Origin: Chrysomallon squamiferum
Lineage: Eukaryota; Mollusca; Gastropoda; Neomphalida; Peltospiridae
DNA: 64,000 bases
NCBI GenBank assembly: GCA_012295275.1
Contig: CM022665.1
Location: 25,696,946-25,760,945, forward strand
Reading direction: 5' to 3'
In this document: positions 24,107 through 35,900 of the stretch, piece by piece
Position numbering within the stretch: the first letter of the stretch is position 1
Layout of the letters: each line of letters begins with the position of its first letter
Made by a program: the position numbers and the translations under genes
Notes under the pieces: model-generated
What the model was told of the DNA's origin: nothing
Databases searched by the model: none
Seen by the model: the letters and a program-made list of their open reading frames with translations, nothing else

Positions 24107-26937
24107 TCACCTTTTGTTTGATGAAGAATAGGAAGCATTTTTTCTTTCTTCTTCTGTGGGTTCTGGAATAACAGCTTGGAGAGCAGCAGGGGTCAGCCAC
24201 TCTTTGGGGATAGCACGCTCAATGAAAGGTATACAAGAACTCATATAGGCAAGTCTGTTTACCCAATTGGGCAGGGATTTACCACAAATAATCTGGAAAG
24301 AGAATTAAAGTACGACCAATAAATATTTACTTTGCTTCACTCTGACTAATACTGATAAACTGTTACTGTCAAATATTAGGAATAACTGAACAAAAAAATA
24401 TTGTCGTCAACTTCTTTAAAAATTCTTTAGTCAATTATTAAAAAGTTATTTAGTCAATCTTCAATGGAAATAATTTATTATGAATGAATTAATTTAAACA
24501 TACAATGAAATGATTTTACTTAAAATTAAGGTTGTTTACCTGTGTTAAGGTGGATGTAAAATGGTTACAGTTTTTGCTGAGTAGATGATACTGGTCACCT
24601 CGAAACTCTTTACCAAGCTGCTCAGATATCTTCCGTATATCATCAGAGGTGAAATCTGTAAAACCTAAATGGATGGATTCCCTAAAAAAAAAAAAAAAAA
24701 AAAAAAAATGAAAAGGATTGAAAAATACTATCTTAACCATATAAAAAGGCATTCTATAATGTACACACGTTAAATATAATGAATTTCAGACATATATAGT
24801 AAAACATCTGATATAAATTCTTTCACTTTATAAATACATTTTTTAAAATGCTATTTTAAATACATTCTTGTGAATGTAATTAGACTATTAAGATAATGAA
24901 TTCTTCATGAAATTTTAGAAATTATTTTACGAACTTAAATTATGATATCTATTACTACATATTTAGTGGTAAAATTAATAAAAAGGAAAATTAGGATTAA
25001 ATCTTGTATACTTGAATTTGAACTGTTCTCCTAGATCATCTGAATCTCTTGGTGTAATTTCAAAAACTCCAGAAAATGGAAATGGATGACCACCATATGC
25101 ATATTCTAAAAGCATAAAATTAAAAAAGAAAAATGAATTAAAATGAAAATTCCATAACAACAAAAGAGTGCTTACTGAGAAAATGAGATTCCATACATAC
25201 ATACATAAACACAAACACACAACATACACCTATCTACTTTCAAATGATGTACATACATAAAAACACATATAAAACAATACCTATATATAATTAGTTTATA
25301 AAAAGTTTAAATACTAATAACTCACTAAAAATGAAAATGAAACAAAAAATGTGCATATTAAAAATATATATTAAAAAGATAATTAACCTTAGAAATATAC
25401 CGGATTTAAGTTTAGCTATCTAAATCTTTATGCTACATTGCAATTTTCTTCTTTTTCTTCAAAACCCCCCAAAAAAACAAAAACAAATCTCCACATATAA
25501 TGATATCAGAATTTCAAGTAACAAGGACTTACCAGTTCCATAAACTTCTATACCAGTGTGAAAAACACCAATTCCTAAAGATGCTGTATATTCATTTATC
25601 CAGTACTGAAATATATCAAAAAGTAAACACTGGCATCAACTTTTGTTTTCAGGGTCAAAAACTGCCCCCAAAATTAATTTTTCATTATTTACAATAATTC
25701 CAAAATAAATCTTAATAAAATAACACTTTCCTATATTACTGGCATCAGTTCACAATTTGTAAAATACTAATGTGAAGTAGACTTATCTTGCTATTAGTCA
25801 ATGTAGCCAGGATTACCTAGAAACTGTTATTTTGTATAACACCTATATTATTAAAATATATTAAGATAACAAGTTTATTATAATTCAGAACATCTTCTCT
25901 TTTTCTAACAACTTGCTTTTGTTGCTTTGTTTCTATAAAATAAAATAAAGTATCTGATCTCATTGTCATGTTGTTCTTCAATTTTCTGTCTTTTACATGT
26001 ATCATTTAAAAAAAATACTAATGTAAAAAGTTATTATATTTTGTAAATGAAGCTGAATTAACAACCAAATAATATACCCACTGAGTTATTTCATGATTCC
26101 AACCAAAGACCCAAATATGTTTTAGTCAAAACATGAGTATATTTATTCCTATCTATAGCAAGATAGTTTAAAAAGATCCCATATTTTTATGTTACATCAC
26201 ATGTGATCAATTCCACTTAAAAAGCAAAATTTTTCTAATTTAATGTTAATGACAACTTCCAAAATAAATTATAATGTTAAATGTGTTTTCTTATCAAAAA
26301 AATATAATGATTTAAAAACTGGGTTTTTTATAGGGTCTTCCTAAAAAAGTACTGAAATGTATGGCACTTTTTTTTTAACATATCTTTGGGTAGGATTTAA
26401 ACGATTTGAATGATAATCATTAATATAGGAAAACTGAGATGCACTGATAATATTTAGTCATTGTTTCTTATAAATCTACTTCTTAAAAGCAATTTCCACA
26501 GATAAGCACATTGATACAGGTTGAGGATCCCTTATCCATAATGTGGCAGCACTTACTGACAATACACTACATAAAATAAAAGTGCTAAATACTTCTAATT
26601 CAAAAGAACTAGAGTGAATATGAAATTCTGCCCCTTGATGACACACACACACACACAGAATGTCCTGTATATATGGGCCAATGTAGTAAAGAAAGTCAGT
26701 AAAATTGGTCATAATCTTTCATAAACAGGATAAACATAAAAAATAAAATAAAATAAAATAAAAAATGTTCATTCTATATGTACAATATTCTATAATTTAC
26801 TAATAATAAACCAAACCAAACACCTACTTGTATCTATTTAAAATTGTTATTTTCCTCAGGAAAAAAGTGAATCTGAATCAGTTTAAATCACAAATCCTTA
26901 TTTTTTCAAATCAAGGAGAAACATATTATTATTATTA

Positions 26938-26985
<48 letters not shown>

Positions 26986-27063
26986 AAAAAATTGAGTTAA
27001 AAATAATATTGTGATCGTACGTACCATATCATACACGTTTACAATAACTGGTTCCTGTGCCAT
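24107..27063 (-). CDS. DESI2: PPPDE-family deubiquitinase/deSUMOylase, DESI2-like, 177 aa
   Basis: Five minus-strand exons: 27063-27025, 25605-25533, 25105-25012, 24681-24540, 24292-24107 (TGA). The protein starts [15 protein letters not shown] and carries the PPPDE thiol-peptidase fold nearly end to end. Catalytic His29 is in [11 protein letters not shown] and catalytic Cys107 is in SKNCNHFTS. Other conserved blocks are [29 protein letters not shown] and [12 protein letters not shown]...[14 protein letters not shown]2 (PNAS4) in vertebrates removes ubiquitin or SUMO from substrates in the cytoplasm. The [12 protein letters not shown] block favours DESI2 over DESI1. The tail is short and Glu/Lys-rich. 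The length is slightly below vertebrate DESI2 (about 194). It is divergent with BCKDHA, with 584 bp between start codons. Confidence 0.92.
26517..26540 (+). mobile_element. Possible end fragment of a Tigger/pogo-like MITE
   Basis: A 20-odd-bp stretch starting CAGGTTGAGGATCCCTTATC after TA closely resembles the inverted termini of the element at 61469-61747. It sits in DESI2 intron 1. I could not see a matching right end nearby, so this is a solo or truncated end at most. Confidence 0.35.
26924..26983. repeat. (ATT)n microsatellite
   Basis: ATT run with one interruption in DESI2 intron 1, about 40 bp past the exon-1 donor site. Confidence 0.9.
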
Positions 27064-27647
27064 TCTAACTGTTCTGTAACTTCATCCAACACTAATTTTA
27101 TGTTTCGTTTGTTATATTTGTCAAGTAGTTGAAATAATGATCCCAAAAAAGGTGTTTCGTTTCAATAATAGATAGGTTGAAAAAATATTTCATTTGTCCG
27201 ATGAACTGCAAAATAATAACAAATTTAGTTATATAAAAAAAAAATAGCGAAAGGTGCGAAACACTTTTAAGATACAGACAATACTAAAAACAGAAATGTT
27301 AGCTGAGAGTGACTAATTGGAGATCTGACAGCAATATACATGCTATTGTGGCTATTTTAAAAGGAAGTGTGGAAAACGTCATTTCCGTACTTTGTCGCCA
27401 TAGCATGGTAATACTCTCTTGTTAGCTAATTATAAGTATAAGGAAATTATTGTGAATAACAAAATTAAGTGCTTATTAAAAATTTAAAAATATATATAAA
27501 TTAAATTTGATAATATATATTCTAAATAAGAACTTTTTTTGGATGTTTTAATTTAATAATAAATATATATAATAATACATTTGATGTATAATTTAAATGT
27601 AGCATCAAGCACCTGCTTGATGACGTTTTACACAACAGCAAGAAATA
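27064..27647. promoter_or_regulatory. Putative shared promoter of DESI2 and BCKDHA
   Basis: Only 584 bp separate the two divergent start codons, so both 5' UTRs and promoters must lie here or be spliced in. ETS-type GGAA cores are seen at 27361-27368 (AAGGAAGT) and, reversed, at 27380-27387 within ACGTCATTTCCG. A perfect palindrome is at 27603-27622. There is no clear TATA box for either gene, as usual for housekeeping bidirectional promoters. Confidence 0.55.
27603..27622. repeat. Perfect 9-bp-arm palindrome containing an E-box
   Basis: CATCAAGCA, CC, TGCTTGATG: nine-base arms with a two-base centre, 25 bases before the BCKDHA start codon. It contains CACCTG, an E-box sequence. It could be a protein site, or a tight hairpin in the mRNA leader. 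Confidence 0.7.
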
Positions 27648-30600
27648 ATGTCGCTGCTCAGACCTCTTTCGTTCCTCTATAGGACATCTTTGCCAAAAAG
27701 ACGTTACAATATATTACAGTATATCCATAAAACTGAAGTATGTTACATGAAAACAATTATGTTTTATTTGAATATATTGTAGTTTTTTGTTTTCAGAAAA
27801 TGACATGACAAATGCAAAAAATAAATTCCTTTAACAATGTATGTCACTATGTGGATAAATTGATCGTTTACAATTTACAACTAGAACCGTTAGAAATAAT
27901 CCTCAAATACCGTTAAAATGGTTATTAAATTTCATTTCTAGAAACGATATGACAGAAGTTATGTTGTTTTGAAAGCTGATGATTGGGATTAGTTCCCATC
28001 CTTCATTTTAATGGTAAAAACAAATAAAATATATAATAATAATATAGTATGTATATTATAATATTACTATATATCATTGTATATATAATTATTACATAAA
28101 ATAAAAACAAATAAAAAATTATGACCAGCTGTTTAAAACATACAATTCAAAACAGACAAGCTTCTTTAGCTGCTGTCAGTAATTTAAAAGCTAAGAGAAA
28201 GGGCCAATTACAGCCACAGCAGTACTCTGTTAACTGATTAATGTGAAGTTCTGTAATCAAGTTTTTTCCCGTCATTCTCAACAAACTGAAGAAGTATATG
28301 AATATTTTTTAAATAATTCAATTCTTCTCCAAGGGGGCAGAAATAGTTTCTAAGATTCTTGAGAATCCATTCTTTAGACCCGACTGTATCACATGTATTA
28401 TAATGTAATGTATGTGTGTGTGTTTGTGTGTGTGTTTCCCTGTGAAGGAACCCTGCTGCTTTTTGGGGCTGCCCTCATGGTGGAAATGTAGAAAATGCCT
28501 GCCATCATTTGCATAAATCTCAATAAAATGTGCCAGTAATTATTGCAATATTTCCTCAATTGCATATACAATTATTGTCACCTACAGGCATCATTTTATC
28601 AAGCAAATGACACTTTTTAGCATTAATAAATAAATAAAAACAGAACTTTATAGCACCAAATAACAATACAAACAACACTTTTTAGCACCAGTAAACAAAT
28701 ACAAACATCACTTTTTAGTGCCACCAAATATTTATGAAAGTTTAACTATGAGACCTTGTCAATTCTGCCCTTTTGAAGACAAAATGTTTCGTTAAGCTGC
28801 CAGGGATAACACAACTTATTTCTTTTGTGGTGTTCATAAAAGATACGAGACATGACAGGAAGGAGAACATGTTATAATAAAATCAAAATCATTATTTTTA
28901 TTTGAAACCATTCTATTATATAAACACATTTGGCATTAGTCAACCAAGTTATCAGAATCAGGTCATCTAAATCAGGGGTTTTCAAACTGTGGTCCGTGGA
29001 CAGCGAATACTTTTTATGGGCAGTTTGATTTTATATATGTTTTTTAATCGAAATCTTTTTTCTTATATTTGTAAATGTGAGTGCATGAAATAACAGGTAA
29101 ATAATTTTGTAACATATCCTAATATATCCTAAATAAATGTAAAAATATATGTTATTTTAAGCAAATATTTATTATAAATTTCATAAGCGATTATAAGGGG
29201 GTCCCTAAGGTAAAGCCTGAAATATAAAGGGGTCTGCAAGTCAGAAAGTTTGAAAACCCCTGATCTAAATGATGACTGTGCACTCATTTTTAACACAAAA
29301 TGTACAGATCTAAATTCTTAATTGGTTATGTTCCTAAGGGGTAATTCACACAAATCATACAACACAACAATAAATATCTTTAAAAATCAATTTAATGTAA
29401 TTTGAAGGCATAATGGTATATTAAATATCAAGTGTATTTGCCATTCTCATGATTTTCTCTTCAACATTGACATGTCTTCAAAAACTGTTCTGATATAAAG
29501 AAACACAAAGTAGAATTAATTAGTCAAGTAGTACTGCAGGTAATGTGTCAGTGACTGACAACTACAAATTTCATGGATTGTTTAGTCCTTTTTCTTCATT
29601 AAGTGAAGTATATTACCAGACTGGTTTTTTAAATTTATTTTTTATATATACCCTAAAATAAGACCAGTGCCACAATGGTCAGAAAATAAGTAAGCTGTTA
29701 GTCACGTGCCTAAACAGTGACATGAATGAGTGGACATAGCATTAAAATTAAATTAAAATTACTGATAGATGACAATTATTAATTGTTTTTAAGCACCATT
29801 ATCCCATTTGTTATTTCCTGTGTATAGATATATCTGATGTTTAGAATTAATTATAATCTGTGGATGCAACTGAAGTTGATCCCAAATTAGTGAATATATA
29901 TTCACTAATAGTAATTGATTATTTTAGGTTGCCTGTTTATCAAGTCATGTCAGCTCAGCAAGTTTTGAAGATAAGCCAGAATTTCCAGGGTCAAAATCTC
30001 AGTATGTGCACAAACTGGAATTTCTTCATCCTGAAATATTGCAGGGAATCCCTGTTTACAGAGTAATGAATCGGGAAGGACACATTATTGAGAGCAGCCA
30101 AGACCCACAGGTAATATGTTCTTTCATGTTTTTAACTCACTTGCTTTTATTTTATTATCATACGTGCTTTTTCCACTGATCCTTCTTTTGTAAATGGGAA
30201 AAACAGTTTATCAGTCTGCTGCATGTGCAATGGAGTTATGACAGCAGAAGCTGAGATATGAAGGGATAAAATGGTGGTATTCATTTATTTTATTGTAGAA
30301 TTATTTTATTTGCATAGTTAATGATAGATCACCCACAGGAATAAAATAATACTTGGAATTATAAAGATTTTAAATGTTTTTTTAAAATGATTTCTTTTTA
30401 TAGATTATTTGTTTTTATCACAACAGATGTATTTTAAAAATAAATGAGGACTTGTGGACAATGCATATATTCATCTTGTGGTTGCATACTGAAAATGTCT
30501 ATATAAATATTCTATTTTGCATATTTCTTTAATTAGTTTTTTCTTTTTTGTTAATGTACTAATCAACTAATATTCTTTAAATTGTGTATAACAATTTTAA

Positions 30601-33600
30601 CATGACATTATAATAACTTTTGTTTTGTACCAGCTTGACAAAGAGATGGTACTAAAAATGTACAAGGATATGACTTTGTTAAATACGATGGATCGGGTAC
30701 TCTACGAATCTCAAAGACAGGGACGAATATCATTTTATATGACAAACTATGGTGAGGAAGGAACTCACATTGGTTCTGCATCTGCACTGGATCCTAAGGA
30801 TTTGATTTTTGGACAGTATAGGGAGGCTGGTAAGCAAATCAAAATTAGTAATCATGGTGAATTTTTTCCATCTCCCAAAAAGAATCAAACCCTGAACCAG
30901 AATGATATATTTAATTAAGTGCTTGTCAGTCTGATACATCAGTGAAGTGTTTTTTAAAGGTTTTTTTGTGTAACAACAACTGCATCTGTATTTGTGTTAC
31001 CAACTCAGTATAAATAAGAAATAATATTAAAATGTTATTAAGTTATAGTTGTATTATTTACCTATGTTGAAAGAATACTTTTACACATCTTTCTTGTGTA
31101 TTTTAAGCCATTAGAATTCAGTTCAAATAACATTTTTATTATTTTAATACAGTTTTTTTCAGGTCACAGATTACTGATATTTTATTTATGTTTCAGGTGT
31201 TCTGATGTGGCGTGGATTCACGTTAGATCAGTTTATGAATCAGTGTTATGGGAACCATCTTGATGCTGGAAAAGGCCGACAGATGCCTGTGCATTATGGT
31301 TCTAGAAAACTCAACTTTGTAACAATATCTTCACCTCTTGCAACCCAGATGCCACAAGGTATATTTTAATAACAGTGTTAGAAGAATTTTCTGTGTTTTT
31401 TTCACATAGATAACAATACCATACATTTGGTGGTAACTTAAATTTTCTTCTCAATAACAATTTCAGTCCTAATAATATTTAGTTTTATAAAAATAGCTTA
31501 TAACATCTGCATCAAAATTAGCACAGCTTTTAAGAAATAACAGAAAAAGTGATATTTCAGCACAGAAGTAAAAAAAAAAAAAAAAAGAAGAAAAAAAAAA
31601 AAGGTGTTCATAGTTTATAATTGCTGCATTGATCATACTTTATATATTTAATGGACTTTAATAGTATGTAATCTTTAGTTTATTTTCGCTGTTTTAGCTG
31701 CTGGTGCAGCTTATGCATTCAAAGTACAAAACAAAGGAAACTGTGTGATTTGTTACTTTGGAGAAGGTGCAGCTTCAGAGGGAGATGCTCATGCAGCATT
31801 TAACTTTTCAGCTGTTCTTGACTGTCCAATCATTTTCTTCTGGTAATTTGGAAAACATTATTCAGACCTTTTTGTCAAGTCTTTTCTTTTGTATGTTTTA
31901 TACTTCATAATGAAATAATGATCGAAAATGAACTATTTTATTAAAATTTGTAGAGAAATTGATAAAATTCAGTGGTTTTAAAATCTGTGATTGAAATAGG
32001 TTTTAGGAACTAGAAGTATAGTATGGTCCATGAGGCTAAGATTAAGAAAAAAAAAGTAAAAATCATAAGCTGAGTATTTTTATTATAATTTATTTCTTCA
32101 TCAAACTGAAGAAGCTGTCTAAATGTGTTCTTTTGCATTTGTTAATTTACATCAGTATGGAATTTACAGATATCTGATAATGTACAATGCAGTATTCCCA
32201 CTTGCATTATTGGTTTGCTAAATAAATGTATCTAACTGCATATTAGTACATAAACTGAACACTAATAGTAGGAGAATACTTTCCTCCTGCCTAGGCCCCA
32301 TTTCCAGCAGTGTTTAAAATGTTTGTTTTTGTTTGTAATATCTGATCATTTCATTTTCAGTCGAAATAATGGATATGCTATTTCCACACCAACAAAAGAT
32401 CAGTATAAAGGTGATGGCATTGGTAAGTTATAAATTTTAAAACTAATATTTACCTGATCTTCATATTATTACAAGCATTGGAACTGTGGCATCTAGGCTT
32501 TAAATAACTTACTTTTCAAAAGAAAGATAACATTTTTCCTTTTTGCCATATTTGTAATTTAAAATGAGGGATAGAACTATTTTTTTCTTCAAATAGTTTA
32601 ACACAAATAACATTTTTAAAGAACACTATAAAGTTCAAATATTAATTAATTTTATAATTTTTTGTACTAAACTAATATTTATCTAAATTTCTTTTACCAT
32701 ATATACTATTTATTTTATTATTGTTTTTCCTTTCATTTTCAGCTGCTCCTGAAAATATTTTATCTGTGGTTTTTGGAAACATTTGTTTATTACAGAAATC
32801 ATGTTTTGTTTATGTTTGGTTTTTCAGCATCAAGGGGCCCAGGGTATGGTATTATAACAGTTAGAGTTGACGGAAATGATGTGTTTGCAGTTTATAATGC
32901 CACGAAGCATGCCAGAGATATTTGTGTTTCTCAGAACAGACCAGTTCTCATTGAAGCAATGACATACAGGTAAAACCCTAACTAATTTGGTGGGTTTTTT
33001 TTTAATGATTTGCCTAAATAGATCACATCTATATGTTTATATAGAATGCTTCTGTTTAAAATGGTTTATTAACAGCCAGTGGTTTTTCCATTCATAAAAA
33101 TTATTGTGTATCTGAAAAGAATTTCCAATATCTTGGTACTTTTTGAAAAAATAAGTAACTCAATCAAGTCAGTGTATTAATAAATAACAGTGTATATAAT
33201 ACCATTTTGTTTCTTATTTAGTGTTTTCTTTATAAGAAACTGTTGTGGTAAGTCCCAGTGAGTGATGGTGGAACTACTTTCAGCTGCTGTCAGTATATGA
33301 CAGATACTGTAACTGTTCAATAAATGTAAAGTTTACTTGTGTTACTTTGCACCCAAAGGCTGATCAATTTTTTATCCTGGCTTGTTGTTAAGCTCATTCA
33401 GTCACTGTATTATTTGAAAAAATATATGTAAAATTAACTGGGCACATATTATACAGAGCTTGACCACTCTTTATCAGCAGGCCAGTCGGGTATTTCTGAG
33501 TAATGAACATAGGTAAGTGATGTGTCAGTACCCCCTTTTACATATTTTCCTATTACAAGGAGGGTTTATTCTTTGAAAACAAAAATATAATTTTATAATG

Positions 33601-34358
33601 TTCAAAACCAAAATATTATAAGCATTTAATAGATTTTTATTTGTTTCTTTAGAATTGGACATCACAGTACATCTGATGACAGTTCTGTTTATCGGTCAGT
33701 AGATGAAGTGAGTTACTGGGACAAACAAGATAACCCAATTACACGTCTTCGACATTACATGGAAAACCAAGGCTATTGGGATGAAGAACATGAAAAAGAA
33801 TGGAAGCTGGAATCTAGAAAAATGGTCAGCATTTCATTTATTTGTGTTAGGCACACAGAATTTATTGATTTACTTTAATCTTTCAGTTTTAAGAAAATTA
33901 CTCCAAAATAAAAATATTTCAAATGTTTCCACTAACCATTCAATCAGGTTTTAATTTTTAATATTCTAGATGTGTATAGCATTTACTTTTTAAAATTTAG
34001 GTTTTATTTTGAAAAATAAAATATATTTTAGTTATTTTTGAAAAGAACATTAAAAAAAAAAAAAAAAAATTTAAATGAAAGAAAGATTAATTCATTAAAT
34101 GATCCAACAAAGTTAGCATTTAAAAATATACTGGATTTTTTAAATAATAATATTGTAAATTAGGTAAATAATTTTATTCAGGTTATGAAAGCATTTGCAG
34201 AAGCAGAAAATCGAAAGAAGCCAAATCCTGAAGAATTGTTCAAGGATGTGTATGACAAAATGCCACGTCATTTAGAGGAGCAAATGGAAGACATGAAGAA
34301 ACATGTTCTACAGTATAAAGAACATTATCCATTGGAACACCATGAGAAAATGTCTTAA
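27648..34358 (+). CDS. BCKDHA: Branched-chain 2-oxoacid dehydrogenase E1 subunit alpha, mitochondrial, 442 aa
   Basis: Nine exons: 27648-27737, 29928-30110, 30634-30829, 31197-31358, 31698-31842, 32361-32422, 32828-32969, 33653-33824, 34182-34358 (TAA). With the beta subunit it decarboxylates the keto-acids of Leu, Ile and Val using thiamine diphosphate, in the mitochondrial matrix. The N-terminus ([20 protein letters not shown]) is Arg-rich and free of acids, as expected of a targeting peptide. The ThDP/Mg motif runs from GEGAASEGD (232-240) to RNNGYAIS (259-266). The phosphorylation loop is kept: [11 protein letters not shown] has Ser332 at the inhibitory BCKDK site, and YRSVDE has Ser342 at the second. 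Human BCKDHA has 445 aa. Intron 1 carries a hAT MITE and a minisatellite. Confidence 0.95.
28611..28730. repeat. Imperfect minisatellite, about 34-bp unit
   Basis: Units beginning CACTTTTTAGCACC followed by an A-rich AAATACAAACA part recur at about 28611, 28649 (diverged), 28675 and 28709, in BCKDHA intron 1. Confidence 0.65.
28973..29262. mobile_element. hAT-type MITE, 290 bp, with 8-bp target duplication
   Basis: The ends are perfect 16-bp inverted repeats, CAGGGGTTTTCAAACT and its complement, a terminal form typical of hAT transposons. The element is flanked on both sides by the 8-bp direct repeat ATCTAAAT (28965-28972 and 29263-29270), the hAT target-duplication length. It has no coding capacity, so it was moved by a transposase from elsewhere. 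Intact ends and target duplication suggest a fairly recent insertion in BCKDHA intron 1. Confidence 0.92.
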
Positions 34359-34473
34359 ACTTTTGTTGTGAAAAATAAGTATCTATTATAGGGTTCCATG
34401 GGACTCATCTGTTTATATTCTGAGTGGTCTGAACTTGAAAACCAAAGGGTAGCAGTGAAGTTATGACTATATA

Positions 34474-34483
34474 AATAAATAAA
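34474..34483 (+). promoter_or_regulatory. Polyadenylation signals of BCKDHA
   Basis: Overlapping AATAAA hexamers about 115 bp after the stop, followed by GT-rich sequence near 34496-34512. A second candidate AATAAA is at 34609-34614, so two 3' UTR lengths are possible. Confidence 0.5.
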
Positions 34484-35633
34484 GAAGAGAAAAGTGAGGT
34501 GTTCATTGTTGTTTTACCATAATTTTATTTATTCAGATGACAGTATATTGTTTCCTTTGTTTTAGGTACTTAGCAAACAGCTATGGCATAGAAAGGACCA
34601 TTCATTTTAATAAACTCTGTCTTTTGAAGTACTGAATGCTTTGGCAGCATTTTTCAAGACTGCTAGCAAATAAATACTGACAAATCATAGCCATACATCT
34701 TACTATTAAAAAAATTAATGCATTTATATTAAATGTTAAACTTGCATCATATAGGAAATTAATTCATTTGTATTAACTTCCATATTCATGTTACTTAGTA
34801 CTGAATTCCATAATCTTTTTTTTTAATCATGCAAATAACTAAATAAATATATCTTTCAGATTGTTAATATTTGTTAAGTCAGTAAGCAGAAATACATAGT
34901 TGGTCATTTAGTTATTTTATTGGCTGCACCCTTTTTTTTAATAAATGTACATTTAAAAAAATACATTTGCTAATCTGTTTCTGCTTTTACAGTAATATCT
35001 ATTGTATATATGCATACATGTATTTCTCTAAATTATTAAATTGATACATTTTTTCAGATGATTTTCTATAATACTTTAAGAAAATAATTTGCAGTCAGTT
35101 ACTTGATTAAAAAACAACAGTAAAATTGTGTAAATAAAAATGTAAAAATTTGCCTATTCTAATTGTTTTATTTATTTATTTTTTGTTGTCGTTTTTCTCT
35201 ATCGAAATTTTCAAGATTGCATAGTAAAAAAGTATGGGTTTCTTTTAGGATGTATTTATGTTTTTGCATGTTGTCATCTTTTGTTCATTAAATACCTATA
35301 GCCTGTGATGCATTAACTGATTATTCAATAAACAAAGCAATATTATTTTTGTTTTCTTTTTTCCTTTACTATTTTTTTTTTTTTTTTTTTTTGAATATGT
35401 TTATGTTTAAAGCTCTGTAATCACCAAAATCTCACTGTGGTCACGTTTCCTAATTAAAAAAGTGCTGTTCAGGTATACACACTAAAGTCATCATATTTTT
35501 TTTATTATTCCAGACTTCACATATCCTTGGAAATACCTTGATTTGTACTTTATTTAAACTAATGTCAATGGGACCAGTATATAATTCTACACAGGTATAA
35601 CTAAGGATGCTTAAGAGAGTCAGACAAATGTCA

Positions 35634-35900
35634 CCATCAGGGGCAGATCTGTTATGAAACTAATGAAGCTAAAACTTCATGGCCCTGATCCAGTAGAGAC
35701 CCTATAAGTGACTGCAATGCTTCAAAATTTTAATCCAGATTTGAGATGTCATGGTTACATTTTTAAAAGATCTTTAATGATCTGTCATGACCGACTGATG
35801 AAGACAACAGTGGATATCCAGGTCTCATTGCTGTTTGTATAGGGTCCTGAACAGTTCGAGTTTCAGGGCCCCAAAAATATAGGTCTCCCATTGGTCACCT
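35634..35900. mobile_element. Possible decayed DNA-transposon fragment
   Basis: The stretch opens ATCAGGGGCAGATC, a form common at the ends of hAT-like elements. It contains two diverged copies of a GGGCCC-type block (near 35680 and 35865) and is less AT-rich than its surroundings. I found no clean matching end or target duplication, so this is only a candidate. Confidence 0.3.
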
